DNA of 64,000 nt from an uncultured Bacteroidales bacterium (GCA_902779085.1 CACYZY010000002.1:1-64000); one strand, 5' to 3'; positions 54,607-63,472 are shown, counted from the stretch's first letter. The notes: generated by a model not told the origin, from the sequence alone. Translations and numbers: made by a program.

Positions 54607-55704
54607 TTAATTTTTTTCTACATACGCCCATATTGGATAGTGGTCTGAGGCGTCAATTGAGGAGTCTACAGTGCAGTTTGTGGCTTTTAGTCCTGCACTA
54701 ACGAGTATATTGTCGATTCTGAACAAAAATTTGTTTTTATGGTAAGAAATGCCTAATCCGCGGCCTGAATCAGTAAAAGCATCGTTCAAGGTACGAGTAA
54801 GGGTGTAATGGGTATAGGAAATAGGTATGTCATTGAAATCTCCACACACCATAATATATTTATAAGGATGACGTTTTATATAAGTAGCTATGGAATCTGC
54901 TTGAGGTGCCCTGATTGCTGAAGCCTCTGCCAACTTTTTCACCAATACTTTTAAGCCTGCTTTCACCTGTTCTTTTTCGTGCTTCTCTATCATTTCCTCG
55001 TACATCTCCTTGTCCTCGGATGTCAACTTGTTGGATTCCAGGTGACAATTGATCAGCAACAAGGTATCAAGGCCCCATTTCAACTTATAGGCCATCGCCC
55101 CATTATTACCACTTTCCATAGCTATACGTTCTGTTTTGAGAACAGGCAACTTGGAATACACTGCCATATAAGGCATCGGCTTCTTGCCATCAGCTGTTTT
55201 TCCGGCGCGATAAGGATAGGCGGATAGGGTCTTGTCAACATCTTTTTGGGTAACGTAGCGTTTATTGCTACTTACCATATGTTCTTGTAAACATATGATA
55301 TCAGCATCGCTCGCCTTTAAATAATCAAGCACAGCATTCTTCCCATCAGTTTTAACCATACTGCTAAAGCTCATGGTGTTGTAGGAAAGAACTTTTATAC
55401 AACCTTCAGACTGCTTTGCCTCAAAAAGGTTGAATGGAAGATAGGTTGAAAGTTGTGAGTAGCACATTGCTAAACCTAAAAAAGGGACCAACGCAACCTT
55501 AAACCTCCTAAAAAGCAAAAGTAAAAGCAGCAGCAAAAAGTTTATGATTACCAGCAAAGGGAAAACAAAACCCGCCAATGACAACATAGGATATTTTACG
55601 GGCTGAATGATTGATGGACTGAAAGCTGAAAACAATAACAACAATGCAGCCAGTAAAGTAACTGTCCACAATATAAGCGACAGAATTTTACCCAAGCCTT
55701 TCAT
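54607..55704 (-). CDS. Membrane-anchored endonuclease/exonuclease/phosphatase-family protein
   Basis: 365 residues from the ATG at 55704 (a GTG just before it is possible). Three N-terminal hydrophobic helices (ILSLILWTVTLLAALLLLF, LSLAGFVFPLLVIINFLLLLLLLLF in part, VALVPFLGLAMCYS) then an EEP domain: KVLSYNTMSF, DIICLQEH (Glu), INCHLESNK, VCGDFNDIP (Asp/Asn), SDHYPIWA (Asp-His). The domain probably faces the periplasm. The rhomboid stop is only a few bases upstream, so it is coupled to the two rhomboid genes. Confidence 0.88.
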   Translation of the reverse strand: MKGLGKILSLILWTVTLLAALLLLFSAFSPSIIQPVKYPMLSLAGFVFPLLVIINFLLLLLLLLFRRFKVALVPFLGLAMCYSQLSTYLPFNLFEAKQSEGCIKVLSYNTMSFSSMVKTDGKNAVLDYLKASDADIICLQEHMVSSNKRYVTQKDVDKTLSAYPYRAGKTADGKKPMPYMAVYSKLPVLKTERIAMESGNNGAMAYKLKWGLDTLLLINCHLESNKLTSEDKEMYEEMIEKHEKEQVKAGLKVLVKKLAEASAIRAPQADSIATYIKRHPYKYIMVCGDFNDIPISYTHYTLTRTLNDAFTDSGRGLGISYHKNKFLFRIDNILVSAGLKATNCTVDSSIDASDHYPIWAYVEKN

Positions 55705-55707
55705 CAC

Positions 55708-56649
55708 TTAGCGTATACTGGCATTAAACAATTCTTTTTTTTCCTCTTCAGTCAAACCCTGATAACCAGACTGCTTAATCTTTTCGCGTATTTCATTGAT
55801 GCGGGTTTGCTTGTCGGATTGTTGGGTCTTTTGTTTCTCAGCTGCATCCACCCGCTCTGTTTCAGAGTTCATCTTTGCATCAGTATTCCCACTTGATTTC
55901 CCACCATAATTGACTTTCATCTTGGGCCTTTGATGCTTAATACAAAAAGCAGATGGACAACAACAAAAATCAATGACATTGTTAATGTAACGGGTCAAGT
56001 CTGTACCTTTGCTCAGCATATAGGCAAAGAGCAAACCACCTAAAGCTCCACCCAAATGTGCAATATGTCCCCCCGCATTGTCAGCTGTTATAAAGAGCAA
56101 ATCCAGTCCGATGACTACTAAAGCAAAATACTTAAGGGGTAAACTGCCTAGGAATATTAGGTTTACACGATAATCGGGTTCCCTATAAGCAACAGCTGCT
56201 ACAATGGCCAATACAGCTGCCGAAGCTCCCACCATGAAAGAATAATCAGCATAGGGTGTGAAAAACGGGAAAACACTGTAGGCAAGAAGGTAAAGCAAAC
56301 CGCCACAGATGCCTCCCCAAAGATATAAACCTCTAAGATGACGGGCAGAAAAGAAATATAGAAACAGTTGACCAAACCAATAAAGCCACAGCATATTGAA
56401 CAGCAGATGCATTACCCCTGCATGCATGAACATATAAGTAATGATGGTCCAGGGCTGACGCAAAAACTGGGTAAGCGAAGCAGGCATTTCCAACCATTGC
56501 AACCAGTCTGTGATACTAATATTAAATAACATCAGTACTATCTGTACCAAGGAAAAGGCGAGGAACACTGCTACATTGACAAATATTAACCTAATGTGTA
56601 CCTCACCCCTTTGGAAGAGATTTCTTAAATCATTGATAATAGTAGCCAT
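55708..56649 (-). CDS. Rhomboid-family intramembrane serine protease with cytosolic charged tail
   Basis: 313 residues with six to seven TM helices. Catalytic Ser143 in VGASAAVL and His198 in HIAHLGGALGG; HAGVMHLLFNM (His76, His81, Asn85) is the oxyanion/loop motif. Residues after about 225 form a Lys/Glu/Gln-rich tail ending in a helix (RINEIREKIKQSGYQGLTEEEKKEL), as in many Bacteroidetes rhomboids. GASA replaces the usual GASG, still permissive for catalysis in several families. Its start overlaps the previous rhomboid gene by 20 bases. Confidence 0.92.
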   Translation of the reverse strand: MATIINDLRNLFQRGEVHIRLIFVNVAVFLAFSLVQIVLMLFNISITDWLQWLEMPASLTQFLRQPWTIITYMFMHAGVMHLLFNMLWLYWFGQLFLYFFSARHLRGLYLWGGICGGLLYLLAYSVFPFFTPYADYSFMVGASAAVLAIVAAVAYREPDYRVNLIFLGSLPLKYFALVVIGLDLLFITADNAGGHIAHLGGALGGLLFAYMLSKGTDLTRYINNVIDFCCCPSAFCIKHQRPKMKVNYGGKSSGNTDAKMNSETERVDAAEKQKTQQSDKQTRINEIREKIKQSGYQGLTEEEKKELFNASIR

Positions 56650-57310
56650 TATTCTTGTGCTTGTTACGCCAATAACTTATCAGTATATAGCCAAATATCA
56701 TACCTCCCAGATGGGCAAAGTGAGCCACGTTATCAGATAAACTTAAGCCCTCTAACAGTTCAATCACTGCATAAAACACTACGAAATACTTTGCCTTGAT
56801 GGGTACAGGCAAGGGAAAGATAAAAATCTTTTCCTCAGGGAAAGTCATACCGAAGCCCAATAAAATGCCATATACGGCACCTGAGGCACCTACAGTAGTC
56901 AACTGGTTGAGATACTCATCCATACTCACCACAGCATAACCAATATTAACCTGTGTATAGTGAGAGAGCTCCACCACATACTGCACATACTGCACAATCT
57001 CCTGTACCAAACCGGCACCAATTCCACACACAATATAGAAAAACAGAAATCTTTCGCTACCCCAAACACGTTCCATTATGCGACCAAACATCCATACGGC
57101 AAACATGTTGAAGAAAACATGCATGAAACTACCATGCATAAACATGTAAGTAAACAGTTGCCATACTTTAAAGTCGCTCGCCATAAAGAAGTGCAAACCC
57201 AAGTAGTCAGACAGGTCAATTCCAAGGCGCATTTGGAGCACCACGGTGGCCAGGTACATCAGCACATTAATGATGAGCAGATTTTTTGTAATTGTCGGTA
57301 AGTTATTCAT
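56630..57310 (-). CDS. Rhomboid-family intramembrane serine protease
   Basis: 226 residues, compact rhomboid core. Ser143 in VGASGAVYG, His200 in HFAHLGGMIFG, and HGSFMHVFFNM (His59, His64, Asn68). First gene of a three-gene operon rhomboid-rhomboid-EEP; the overlap with the second rhomboid suggests the two are made in equal amounts and might act on related substrates. Confidence 0.93.
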   Translation of the reverse strand: MNNLPTITKNLLIINVLMYLATVVLQMRLGIDLSDYLGLHFFMASDFKVWQLFTYMFMHGSFMHVFFNMFAVWMFGRIMERVWGSERFLFFYIVCGIGAGLVQEIVQYVQYVVELSHYTQVNIGYAVVSMDEYLNQLTTVGASGAVYGILLGFGMTFPEEKIFIFPLPVPIKAKYFVVFYAVIELLEGLSLSDNVAHFAHLGGMIFGYILISYWRNKHKNNGYYYQ

Positions 57311-57331
57311 TTAATCACGCTAAAAACACTG

Positions 57332-57339
57332 CAAAAATA
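57332..57339 (-). promoter_or_regulatory. -7 element TATTTTTG of the rhomboid operon
   Basis: TATTTTTG on the minus strand, 21 bases before the ATG; no clear -33. Confidence 0.5.
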
Positions 57340-57420
57340 GCAATAAAATCCATGTAAAGCTATAAAAAGAGAATAGAATCTGCTTTTTTTCAATTATCGC
57401 TAAAAATTTTTGTTTGTTTA

Positions 57421-57452
57421 TTTGAAAAAATAAAAAATATAACATACATTTG
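57421..57452 (+). promoter_or_regulatory. Consensus promoter of the HU gene
   Basis: TTTG at 57421-57424, spacer 20, TACATTTG at 57445-57452: a full match to the Bacteroidetes consensus. The leader is about 50 bases, A/T-rich. Confidence 0.88.
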
Positions 57453-57509
57453 TTGCCATAAAAAGGAATTGAATATCATAAAGACTTTAATTGTAATCTT
57501 TTTTTTATT

Positions 57510-57773
57510 ATGAACAAATCAGAACTTGTAAGTGCAATTGCTGCTGAGTCAGGTCTGACCAAGGCTGACTCTAAGAAAGCGCTGGATGCTGCAGTAGCAG
57601 CTGTCAGCAAAGCGTTAAAAGGTGGTGACAAAGTTACCTTAGTTGGTTTTGGAACATTCTCTGTAGCTAAGAGAGCTGCTCGTCAGGGCATCAATCCTGC
57701 TACCAAGAAGGCCATTACAATTCCAGCAAAGAGCGTTGTTAAATTTAAGGCTGGTTCAGAGCTGGAGCTGTAA
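57510..57773 (+). CDS. HU-family DNA-binding protein
   Basis: Nucleoid protein that bends DNA as a dimer. 87 residues. N-terminal helices (MNKSELVSAIAAESGLTKADSKKALDAAV), then the beta-arm signature GFGTFSVAKRAARQGINPATKKAITIPA with the DNA-intercalating proline (INPAT). Ends with its own terminator. Confidence 0.95.
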   Translation: MNKSELVSAIAAESGLTKADSKKALDAAVAAVSKALKGGDKVTLVGFGTFSVAKRAARQGINPATKKAITIPAKSVVKFKAGSELEL

Positions 57774-57806
57774 TATATTCAGCATCAGTTAAAACACTCT
57801 AATCAG

Positions 57807-57839
57807 GAGGCGCCATAAAGGAATGGTGCCTCTTGTTTT
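57807..57839 (+). terminator. Intrinsic terminator of the HU gene
   Basis: GAGGCGCCAT and ATGGTGCCTC form a 10-bp stem (one G-T) around AAAGGA, then TTGTTTT. It ends 12 bases before the next ATG. Confidence 0.88.
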
Positions 57840-57850
57840 ACCATTATATT

Positions 57851-59113
57851 ATGCGGGTACTTTTAGTCAACACATCTGAACGAATTGGAGGCGCTGCCAT
57901 TTCTTGCGGACGACTCATGGAAGCTTTGAAAAAGAATGGTATCAAAGCTAAGATGCTTGTGCGCGACAAGCAGACAGATGAGATTGCAGTTGTACCCCTA
58001 CCCCATAGTTGGAAACTTCTGTGGAAGTTTTTGTGGGAACGTTTCCGTATATGGATGGCCAATGGTTTCCACAGACAGAATCTCTTCAAAGTGGACATTG
58101 CTAATGCTGGTAATGATATCACTCAATTCCCAGAGTTCCAACAAGCCGATATTATCCATCTACATTGGATTAATCAGGGAATGCTTTCATTAAAAGGCAT
58201 TAAAAAGATCCTAGAGTCAGGCAAGCCTATTGTATGGACCATGCATGACATGTGGCCCTGTACAGGCATCTGCCATCATGCCCGCGATTGTGAAGGTTAC
58301 TTTGGCAATTGTGGAAATTGCCAGTACCTACTTAAGCCTTCTAAGCACGATCTTTCGTATAGCGTTTACCAAAAAAAGAAAGAATACCTGGCCAACCATC
58401 ACATCAGCTATGTGGCATGTAGCCAATGGATGGAAAAGCAGGCACGTAAGAGTTCGCTTTTGCAAGGTCAATTTATCGTGAGCATTCCTAACCCCATCAA
58501 TACAAACATCTTCCGACCAGGGAACAAACAGGAGGCTCGTCTTCGTTGCCTACTTCCACAAGACATGAAACTTATCCTCTTCGGATCTGTTAAGATTACT
58601 GACAAGCGTAAAGGGGTACTCTACTTCATCGATTCTTGCAAATTGTTGGCAGAACAACATCCTGAACTCAAAGAACAGATAGGCGTAGTTGTATTGGGGA
58701 ATCGCTCCGACTTCTTAAACGACCAGCTACCATTCAAGGTTTTCCCACAAGAGTTCTTAATGGATGACCATAGGATTGCAGATATCTACAATAGTGTGGA
58801 CCTCTATGCAACTCCTTCTTTGGAAGAAAACTTACCTAACACTATTATGGAAGCTATGGCTTGTGGTGTTCCTTGTGTAGGATTCAACGTAGGTGGTATC
58901 CCTGAGATGATTGACCATCTGCACAATGGCTACGTAGCAGAATATAAATCAACAGAGGATTTTACAAACGGCATCTACTGGATTCTTAATGCTCACGACT
59001 ACCATGATTTGTCTGCAGAGGCAACACGAAAAGTGCAAACGCATTATTCAAGCCGTGTCATTGCGCAAAAATATACTCAAGTATATAACAAGCTATTGGG
59101 TTCTTATGAATGA
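57851..59113 (+). CDS. Glycosyltransferase family 4 (GT-B fold)
   Basis: 420 residues from the ATG at 57851, which gives the typical MRVLLVNTSERIGGAA start. The N-lobe has WTMHDMWPCTGICHHARDC; two Cys clusters (CTGICHHARDCEGYFGNCGNC) around residues 135-155 are a feature of this subgroup. The C-lobe GT4 E-x7-E motif is EENLPNTIMEAMACG followed by GFNVGGIPEMI. Probably adds a sugar in cell-surface polysaccharide synthesis. Overlaps the GT2 gene by 8 bases. Confidence 0.9.
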   Translation: MRVLLVNTSERIGGAAISCGRLMEALKKNGIKAKMLVRDKQTDEIAVVPLPHSWKLLWKFLWERFRIWMANGFHRQNLFKVDIANAGNDITQFPEFQQADIIHLHWINQGMLSLKGIKKILESGKPIVWTMHDMWPCTGICHHARDCEGYFGNCGNCQYLLKPSKHDLSYSVYQKKKEYLANHHISYVACSQWMEKQARKSSLLQGQFIVSIPNPINTNIFRPGNKQEARLRCLLPQDMKLILFGSVKITDKRKGVLYFIDSCKLLAEQHPELKEQIGVVVLGNRSDFLNDQLPFKVFPQEFLMDDHRIADIYNSVDLYATPSLEENLPNTIMEAMACGVPCVGFNVGGIPEMIDHLHNGYVAEYKSTEDFTNGIYWILNAHDYHDLSAEATRKVQTHYSSRVIAQKYTQVYNKLLGSYE

Positions 59114-59852
59114 GTTGGCTCCTACATTCAGCATCATTACTGTAACTTACAATGCAGCAAATACCATTGAGGCCACTTTGCTTAGTGTTAAGCAACAAAC
59201 CTATCGTCGTTTGGAGCATCTCATCATTGACGGTGCTTCGAAAGATAACACCTTATATATAATAAATAAGTATAAAGATGACACCATAAAAGTCATCAGC
59301 GAACCAGACCTAGGATTATATGACGCCATGAACAAAGGTATCCGTTTGGCCTCTGGCGACTACCTCTGCTTCCTCAATGCGGGCGATACCTTCCACGAAA
59401 CCAACACGTTAGAGAAAATGGTAAGCACCATTACCACAACGCCAAATGGCAAACTCCCCTCAATACTTTATGGTGAAACTGCTATTGTCAATGCAGAAAG
59501 ACAGTTTCTCCACATGCGACGTCATAAAGCTCCAGAATACTTGACTTGGAAAAGTTTCCAACAAGGCATGCTGGTTTGTCATCAGGCTTTTTTTGTGAGG
59601 CGGACATTGGCAGAGCAATACGATTTGCAATACAAGTATTCATCCGACTTCGACTGGTGCATCCGTATGATGAAAAAGGCGGATGTCATCAGCAACACCC
59701 ACCTAATCCTAATTGATTACCTTGACGAGGGGATAACCACACGCCACCACAAAGCCTCACTCTTAGAGCGTTTACAGATCATGGCCAAACATTACGGTTG
59801 GTGCAAGGCACTCATCATGCATGCTTGGTTCGCCATCAGGCTTTTAAGATAG
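59106..59852 (+). CDS. Glycosyltransferase family 2 (GT-A fold)
   Basis: 248 residues from the ATG at 59106 (a longer frame overlaps GT4 far inside and is rejected). FSIITVTYNAANTIEATLLSVKQQTYRRLEHLIIDGASKDNT is the family N-terminus, with EPDLGLYDAMNKGI and LNAGD as nucleotide/metal region and DFDWCIRM toward the acceptor site. WcaA-like. Coupled to the GT4 gene; the last 17 bases overlap the convergent sirtuin gene. Confidence 0.9.
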   Translation: MNELAPTFSIITVTYNAANTIEATLLSVKQQTYRRLEHLIIDGASKDNTLYIINKYKDDTIKVISEPDLGLYDAMNKGIRLASGDYLCFLNAGDTFHETNTLEKMVSTITTTPNGKLPSILYGETAIVNAERQFLHMRRHKAPEYLTWKSFQQGMLVCHQAFFVRRTLAEQYDLQYKYSSDFDWCIRMMKKADVISNTHLILIDYLDEGITTRHHKASLLERLQIMAKHYGWCKALIMHAWFAIRLLR

Positions 59853-60531
59853 CCTTTAATTCCTTCATTCCCTCTGAAGCACCTTTGCGTATCACATGTA
59901 TGTTGCGAAATGAGTGCGTCTCCACAGGTTTCGGGTCAATCAAGTATATTTCAGCACTTTCTGGTGCATAATGCAACAAACCAGCAGCAGGATAGACATT
60001 CAGACTGGTACCGATGATAACCAGAATATCAGCCTTCTGCACATAATTAATAGCTGTTTCTATTTCTGGCACTGCCTCACCAAACCACACAATGAAAGGT
60101 CGTAATTGTGAACCATCACCAGCCTTGTCGCCTATGTGAATCTCTTCACCAGGCTTCAACTCACGGATATAGCGAGGATCATTGGGTTCACGCTCTGAGC
60201 AAGCCTTGGTCAGTTCTCCATGCAGATGAACAACATGTGTACTTCCAGCTCTCTCATGCAGGTTATCCACATTTTGTGTCACCACTGTGACATTGAAATC
60301 TTTCTCCAGCCCTGCCACCTCAACATGTCCTTGATTAGGTTTAACGGTATTGAGTTCATTGCGGCGCTGGTTGTAGAAGTCAAGTACCAACTGACGATTA
60401 CGCCAATAACCTTCGATGGAAGCCACATCCTCCACCTTGTACTGTTCCCATAATCCGCCAGAATCTCTGAATGTGCTGATGCCGCTCTCAGCACTCATGC
60501 CAGCACCTGTTAGAAACACTAAATTCTTCAT
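59836..60531 (-). CDS. cobB: SIR2-family NAD-dependent protein deacylase, zinc site missing
   Basis: 231 residues. NAD motifs GAGMSAESGISTFRD (9-23) and TQNVDNLHERAG (85-96), catalytic His104 in HLHGEL, and RPFIVWFGEAVP. Tyr53 and Arg56 in FYNQRR match the class III (SIRT5/CobB) pair that selects succinyl or malonyl lysine. The structural zinc tetrad is absent: only Cys111 remains between HGEL and VWFGE, where CobB has two Cys pairs. Convergent overlap with GT2. Confidence 0.9.
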   Translation of the reverse strand: MKNLVFLTGAGMSAESGISTFRDSGGLWEQYKVEDVASIEGYWRNRQLVLDFYNQRRNELNTVKPNQGHVEVAGLEKDFNVTVVTQNVDNLHERAGSTHVVHLHGELTKACSEREPNDPRYIRELKPGEEIHIGDKAGDGSQLRPFIVWFGEAVPEIETAINYVQKADILVIIGTSLNVYPAAGLLHYAPESAEIYLIDPKPVETHSFRNIHVIRKGASEGMKELKAILKA

Positions 60532-60552
60532 ACTTACACTTTTTTAGTCATT

Positions 60553-60583
60553 CAAAAGTACAAAAAACTATCAAGAAAAGCAA
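60553..60583 (-). promoter_or_regulatory. Sirtuin gene promoter
   Basis: Minus-strand TTG at 60581-60583, spacer 20, TACTTTTG at 60553-60560; ATG 22 bases downstream. Confidence 0.65.
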
Positions 60584-60633
60584 TGATAAGATAATTTAAA
60601 TGCATAAATACCTCAAGTTTAAATAAAAAACAG

Positions 60634-60641
60634 TAACTTTG
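60634..60641 (+). promoter_or_regulatory. -7 element TAACTTTG of the FKBP pair
   Basis: TAACTTTG 14 bases before the first ATG; no clear -33. Confidence 0.55.
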
Positions 60642-60654
60642 CACGCTTTTTAGA

Positions 60655-61260
60655 ATGAAAAATATGGATCAAAAACAAGTTAGTTATGCTTTAGGACTGG
60701 GTATAGGCCAGAACCTGCTTGGCATGGGTGCCAAGGATATTGTCATTGATGAGTTTGCTCGTGGCGTGAAGGACGTATTGGAGGGCAAGAAACCCGAAAT
60801 GGATCATAAGACTGCCCAAATTATTGTCAGCCAATATATTGATGAATTAGACAAGAAGATGACTGTTGCCCGTCAGGAAGCCAACAAGCAATTCCTCGAC
60901 GAGAACCGTAAACGCGAGGGTGTAGTGGAACTGCCTAGTGGATTGCAGTATTATGTGGTGAACCAAGGAAATGTTGATGGCAAACGCGCCAAAGAGACTG
61001 ATCGTGTTCAGTGCCACTACGAAGGTCGTCTGCTTGATGGCAACGTATTCGACAGCTCATATCAGCGTGGTGAACCAGCTGTGTTTGGTGTCAATCAGGT
61101 GATCGCAGGATGGACAGAAGCCTTACAACTTATGCCCGAAGGGGCCAAGTGGACACTCTTCATCCCGTCTGAAATGGCCTATGGTGCACAAGGGGCTGGT
61201 CAAGTTATTCCTCCTCATAGCGCCTTGATATTTGATGTGGAATTATTGAAAATATTATAA
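60655..61260 (+). CDS. FKBP-type peptidyl-prolyl cis-trans isomerase, cytoplasmic form
   Basis: 201 residues without signal peptide. N-terminal helical FKBP_N dimerisation region (ALGLGIGQNLLGMG to about 95) and a C-terminal FKBP domain ([46 protein letters not shown] in pieces; PSEMAYGAQGAG). The ATG at 60664 is an alternative start. The paralogous lipoprotein FKBP follows after 22 bases, a cytoplasm/periplasm pair. Confidence 0.93.
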   Translation: MKNMDQKQVSYALGLGIGQNLLGMGAKDIVIDEFARGVKDVLEGKKPEMDHKTAQIIVSQYIDELDKKMTVARQEANKQFLDENRKREGVVELPSGLQYYVVNQGNVDGKRAKETDRVQCHYEGRLLDGNVFDSSYQRGEPAVFGVNQVIAGWTEALQLMPEGAKWTLFIPSEMAYGAQGAGQVIPPHSALIFDVELLKIL

Positions 61261-61282
61261 AACAATTAAATAATAAAGCAAA

Positions 61283-62149
61283 ATGAAAAAATTATCAATC
61301 ATCGTGGTGATGGCAATCACAGCATTCATGTCATCATGCACAGCACAGGGACAATATGGAAACATCAAGTCCGACATCGACACATTATCATACGCTATCG
61401 GCGTTTCACGTGTAGAAGGTTTATCAGATTATCTGCTTAGTCAAGGTGTTGACAGTACTTTGATGGTAGATTTCCTCAAGGGCTTCAATGAAGGTATGGA
61501 CAACGTTGATGACAACAAGTTTACTGCTCGTCGCGTTGGTATGCAGGTAGCTCAGATGGTAGCAGGCTGGATTCCTGGCCTTAACGAGAATATATTTGGT
61601 TCAGATTCAACCTTAACTATCAACCGTGATATCATGGTAAAGGGTTTCCTCGATGCTGTTGCTAAGAAAACCGAATTGATGGATTTGGTTAAGGCTCAGG
61701 CTTACTCAAATGAGAAGATGAAGGAAATCAAGAATCGCGTACTGGAAACCAATTTTGGTGAAAACCGCATCGCTGGTGAGCAGTTCCTGGCAGAGAACAA
61801 GACCAAGGAAGGTGTGGTAACCACTGAAAGTGGTCTGCAATATAAGGTCATCACAATGGGAAAAGGCGAAAAGCCAACTGCAAACTCTCAAGTAAAGGTA
61901 AACTATCGTGGTACACTGATTGACGGCACTGAGTTCGACAGCTCATATGCTCGCAACGAACCAGCTACCTTCCGTGCGAACCAAGTTATTCCTGGTTGGA
62001 CAGAAGCTTTGCAACTCATGCCTGTAGGTTCAAAGTGGATGCTCTACATCCCTCAGGAGCTTGCTTACGGAAATCGTGAAGCTGGTGATGTAATCAAACC
62101 TTTCTCAACCCTCATCTTCGAGGTAGAGTTATTGGAAATTGTGAAATAA
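61283..62149 (+). CDS. FKBP-type peptidyl-prolyl isomerase lipoprotein (FkpA/Mip-like)
   Basis: 288 residues. Lipoprotein signal with Cys19 (AFMSSC). FKBP_N helical region about 30-175, then the isomerase domain ([53 protein letters not shown]). Likely a periplasmic chaperone-isomerase for envelope proteins. Downstream paralogue of the cytoplasmic FKBP gene in the same operon. Confidence 0.94.
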   Translation: MKKLSIIVVMAITAFMSSCTAQGQYGNIKSDIDTLSYAIGVSRVEGLSDYLLSQGVDSTLMVDFLKGFNEGMDNVDDNKFTARRVGMQVAQMVAGWIPGLNENIFGSDSTLTINRDIMVKGFLDAVAKKTELMDLVKAQAYSNEKMKEIKNRVLETNFGENRIAGEQFLAENKTKEGVVTTESGLQYKVITMGKGEKPTANSQVKVNYRGTLIDGTEFDSSYARNEPATFRANQVIPGWTEALQLMPVGSKWMLYIPQELAYGNREAGDVIKPFSTLIFEVELLEIVK

Positions 62150-62165
62150 ATAGTTTTATACCCCT

Positions 62166-62204
62166 AAAAAGGCCACTCTTGCTTGTCAAGGGTGGCTTTT
62201 TTTT
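62166..62204 (+). terminator. Intrinsic terminator of the FKBP operon
   Basis: GCCACTCTTG and CAAGGGTGGC form a 10-bp stem (one G-T) with CTTGT loop, then eight T residues. Confidence 0.93.
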
Positions 62205-62234
62205 GCATTTTTCGCATTTTTTTTGTCAAAATGA

Positions 62235-62264
62235 TTGTTGAGAATAAAAAAAGTCCTATATTTG
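62235..62264 (+). promoter_or_regulatory. Promoter of the Lrp/AsnC gene
   Basis: TTG at 62235-62237, spacer 19, TATATTTG at 62257-62264. Confidence 0.75.
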
Positions 62265-62307
62265 CTCACAATAGGTAACAACATTCTAACTTTTTTATAT
62301 AGAAATT

Positions 62308-62766
62308 ATGGAAAAGATTGACAAGCTTGACAAGAAGATATTGACTATCATCTCTAAGAATGCCCGCATCCCTTTCAAAGATGTAGCTGCTCAGTGTGGT
62401 GTTTCTCGTGCAGCTATTCACCAGCGTGTACAACATATGGTAGATTTAGGCATCATCATCGGTTCTGGATATGAGGTTAATCCCAAGTCATTAGGCTTCA
62501 TGACCTGCACATATGTGGGCATCACTTTGGAGAAAGGTTCTATGTACAAGGCCGTAGTTACAGAGCTAAACAAGATTCCAGAGGTGGTGGAATGTCATTT
62601 CACTACAGGCCCTTATACAATGCTTGCTAAACTGTATGCACGTGACAACGAGCACTTGATGGACCTGCTCAACAACAAGTTACAAGAAATACCTGGCGTA
62701 AATGCCACAGAAACACTTATTTCGTTGGATCAAAGTATCAAGAAAGAAGTACCCATCGAGATTTAA
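62308..62766 (+). CDS. Lrp/AsnC-family transcriptional regulator
   Basis: 152 residues. N-terminal winged HTH (LDKKILTIISKNARIPFKDVAAQCGVSRAAIHQRVQHM in pieces, 6-50) and C-terminal RAM ligand-binding domain (about 70-140: MTCTYVGITLEKGSMYKAV, VVECHFTTGPYTMLAKLYA). Probably senses an amino acid; effector unknown. The DUF4491 gene follows 21 bases later. Confidence 0.93.
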   Translation: MEKIDKLDKKILTIISKNARIPFKDVAAQCGVSRAAIHQRVQHMVDLGIIIGSGYEVNPKSLGFMTCTYVGITLEKGSMYKAVVTELNKIPEVVECHFTTGPYTMLAKLYARDNEHLMDLLNNKLQEIPGVNATETLISLDQSIKKEVPIEI

Positions 62767-62787
62767 CGAAACCCTGATATAACTTTT

Positions 62788-63099
62788 ATGCAGTTTCTCA
62801 CAGACTACCACCTGATAGGTTTGGTCATTGGCATCTGCACCTTCCTGATTATCGGGATGTTTCATCCTATTGTCATTAAGTCTGAATACTATTGGGGTAC
62901 TCGTTGCTGGTGGTTGTATCTAATAGCTGGCATTTTGGGTGTTATTGGTGCCGTATGGGTTGACAACCTTCTAATCTCTTCGCTCTTAGGTGTTTTCTCC
63001 TTCTCAAGTTTTTGGGGAATCAAGGAATTATTCGAACAAGAGCAACGAGTTCGTAGAGGATGGTTTCCTAAGAATCCCAAGCGTACTTATAAGTTTTGA
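62788..63099 (+). CDS. DUF4491 family small membrane protein
   Basis: 103 residues with three hydrophobic helices (LIGLVIGICTFLIIGMFHPIVI, WWLYLIAGILGVIGAVWV, LLISSLLGVFSFSSFW) and a basic C-terminus (FEQEQRVRRGWFPKNPKR). The HPIVIK and GWFPKNPKR segments are as I recall for DUF4491. Function unknown. Probably cotranscribed with the Lrp gene. Confidence 0.8.
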   Translation: MQFLTDYHLIGLVIGICTFLIIGMFHPIVIKSEYYWGTRCWWLYLIAGILGVIGAVWVDNLLISSLLGVFSFSSFWGIKELFEQEQRVRRGWFPKNPKRTYKF

Positions 63100-63109
63100 A
63101 GCAAAACAC

Positions 63110-63140
63110 TTGCATATTTCTTGAGAAAAGACTAATTTTG
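63110..63140 (+). promoter_or_regulatory. tRNA-Met promoter
   Basis: TTG at 63110-63112, spacer 20, TAATTTTG at 63133-63140, 29 bases before the tRNA. Confidence 0.72.
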
Positions 63141-63169
63141 CAGTGCTTTTCCTAAGTAAAGGAAATGTA

Positions 63170-63243
63170 GGACTTGTAGCTCAGTTGGTTAGAGCAACAG
63201 ACTCATAATCTGGAGGTCCCAGGTTCAAGCCCTGGCTGGTCCA
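63170..63243 (+). tRNA. tRNA with CAT anticodon, probably elongator tRNA-Met
   Basis: 74 bases. Acceptor GGACTTG with CTGGTCC (one T-T mismatch), D arm GCTC/GAGC, anticodon loop CTCATAA, T arm CCAGG-TTCAAGC-CCTGG. The GTAGCTCAGTTGGTTAGAGC stretch resembles elongator Met; tRNA-Ile2 read by lysidine cannot be excluded. CCA not encoded. Confidence 0.9.
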
Positions 63244-63254
63244 CATTGAAACAC

Positions 63255-63287
63255 AAGGAGTTACGCAAGCCGCGTAACTCCTTTTTT
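63255..63287 (+). terminator. Intrinsic terminator after tRNA-Met
   Basis: GGAGTTACGC and GCGTAACTCC form a 10-bp stem around AAGCC, followed by six T residues. Confidence 0.9.
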
Positions 63288-63290
63288 CTT

Positions 63291-63322
63291 GTCTGCGTAA
63301 ACAATGCGTAAACATTTTGATT
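63291..63322. other. Short direct repeat GCGTAAAC downstream of tRNA-Met, possible island boundary
   Basis: GCGTAAACAAT and GCGTAAACATT lie next to each other just past the terminator. The stretch from 63290 to the HTH gene holds no credible gene. tRNA 3' flanks are common integration sites, but no att duplication can be shown here. Confidence 0.3.
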
Positions 63323-63472
63323 CAGTCTCCCCTTTTCTGTCACGCAGTATCATAGAGTTTCTATAATGCAAAGTGACTTGAAATGTCGTCATTTGTAGCC
63401 ATAACCTTGTCGAAAAAATGTCAAAATCAACATTTTTATGTCTATAGATGTTTATTTTTGGCAAATATCTCA

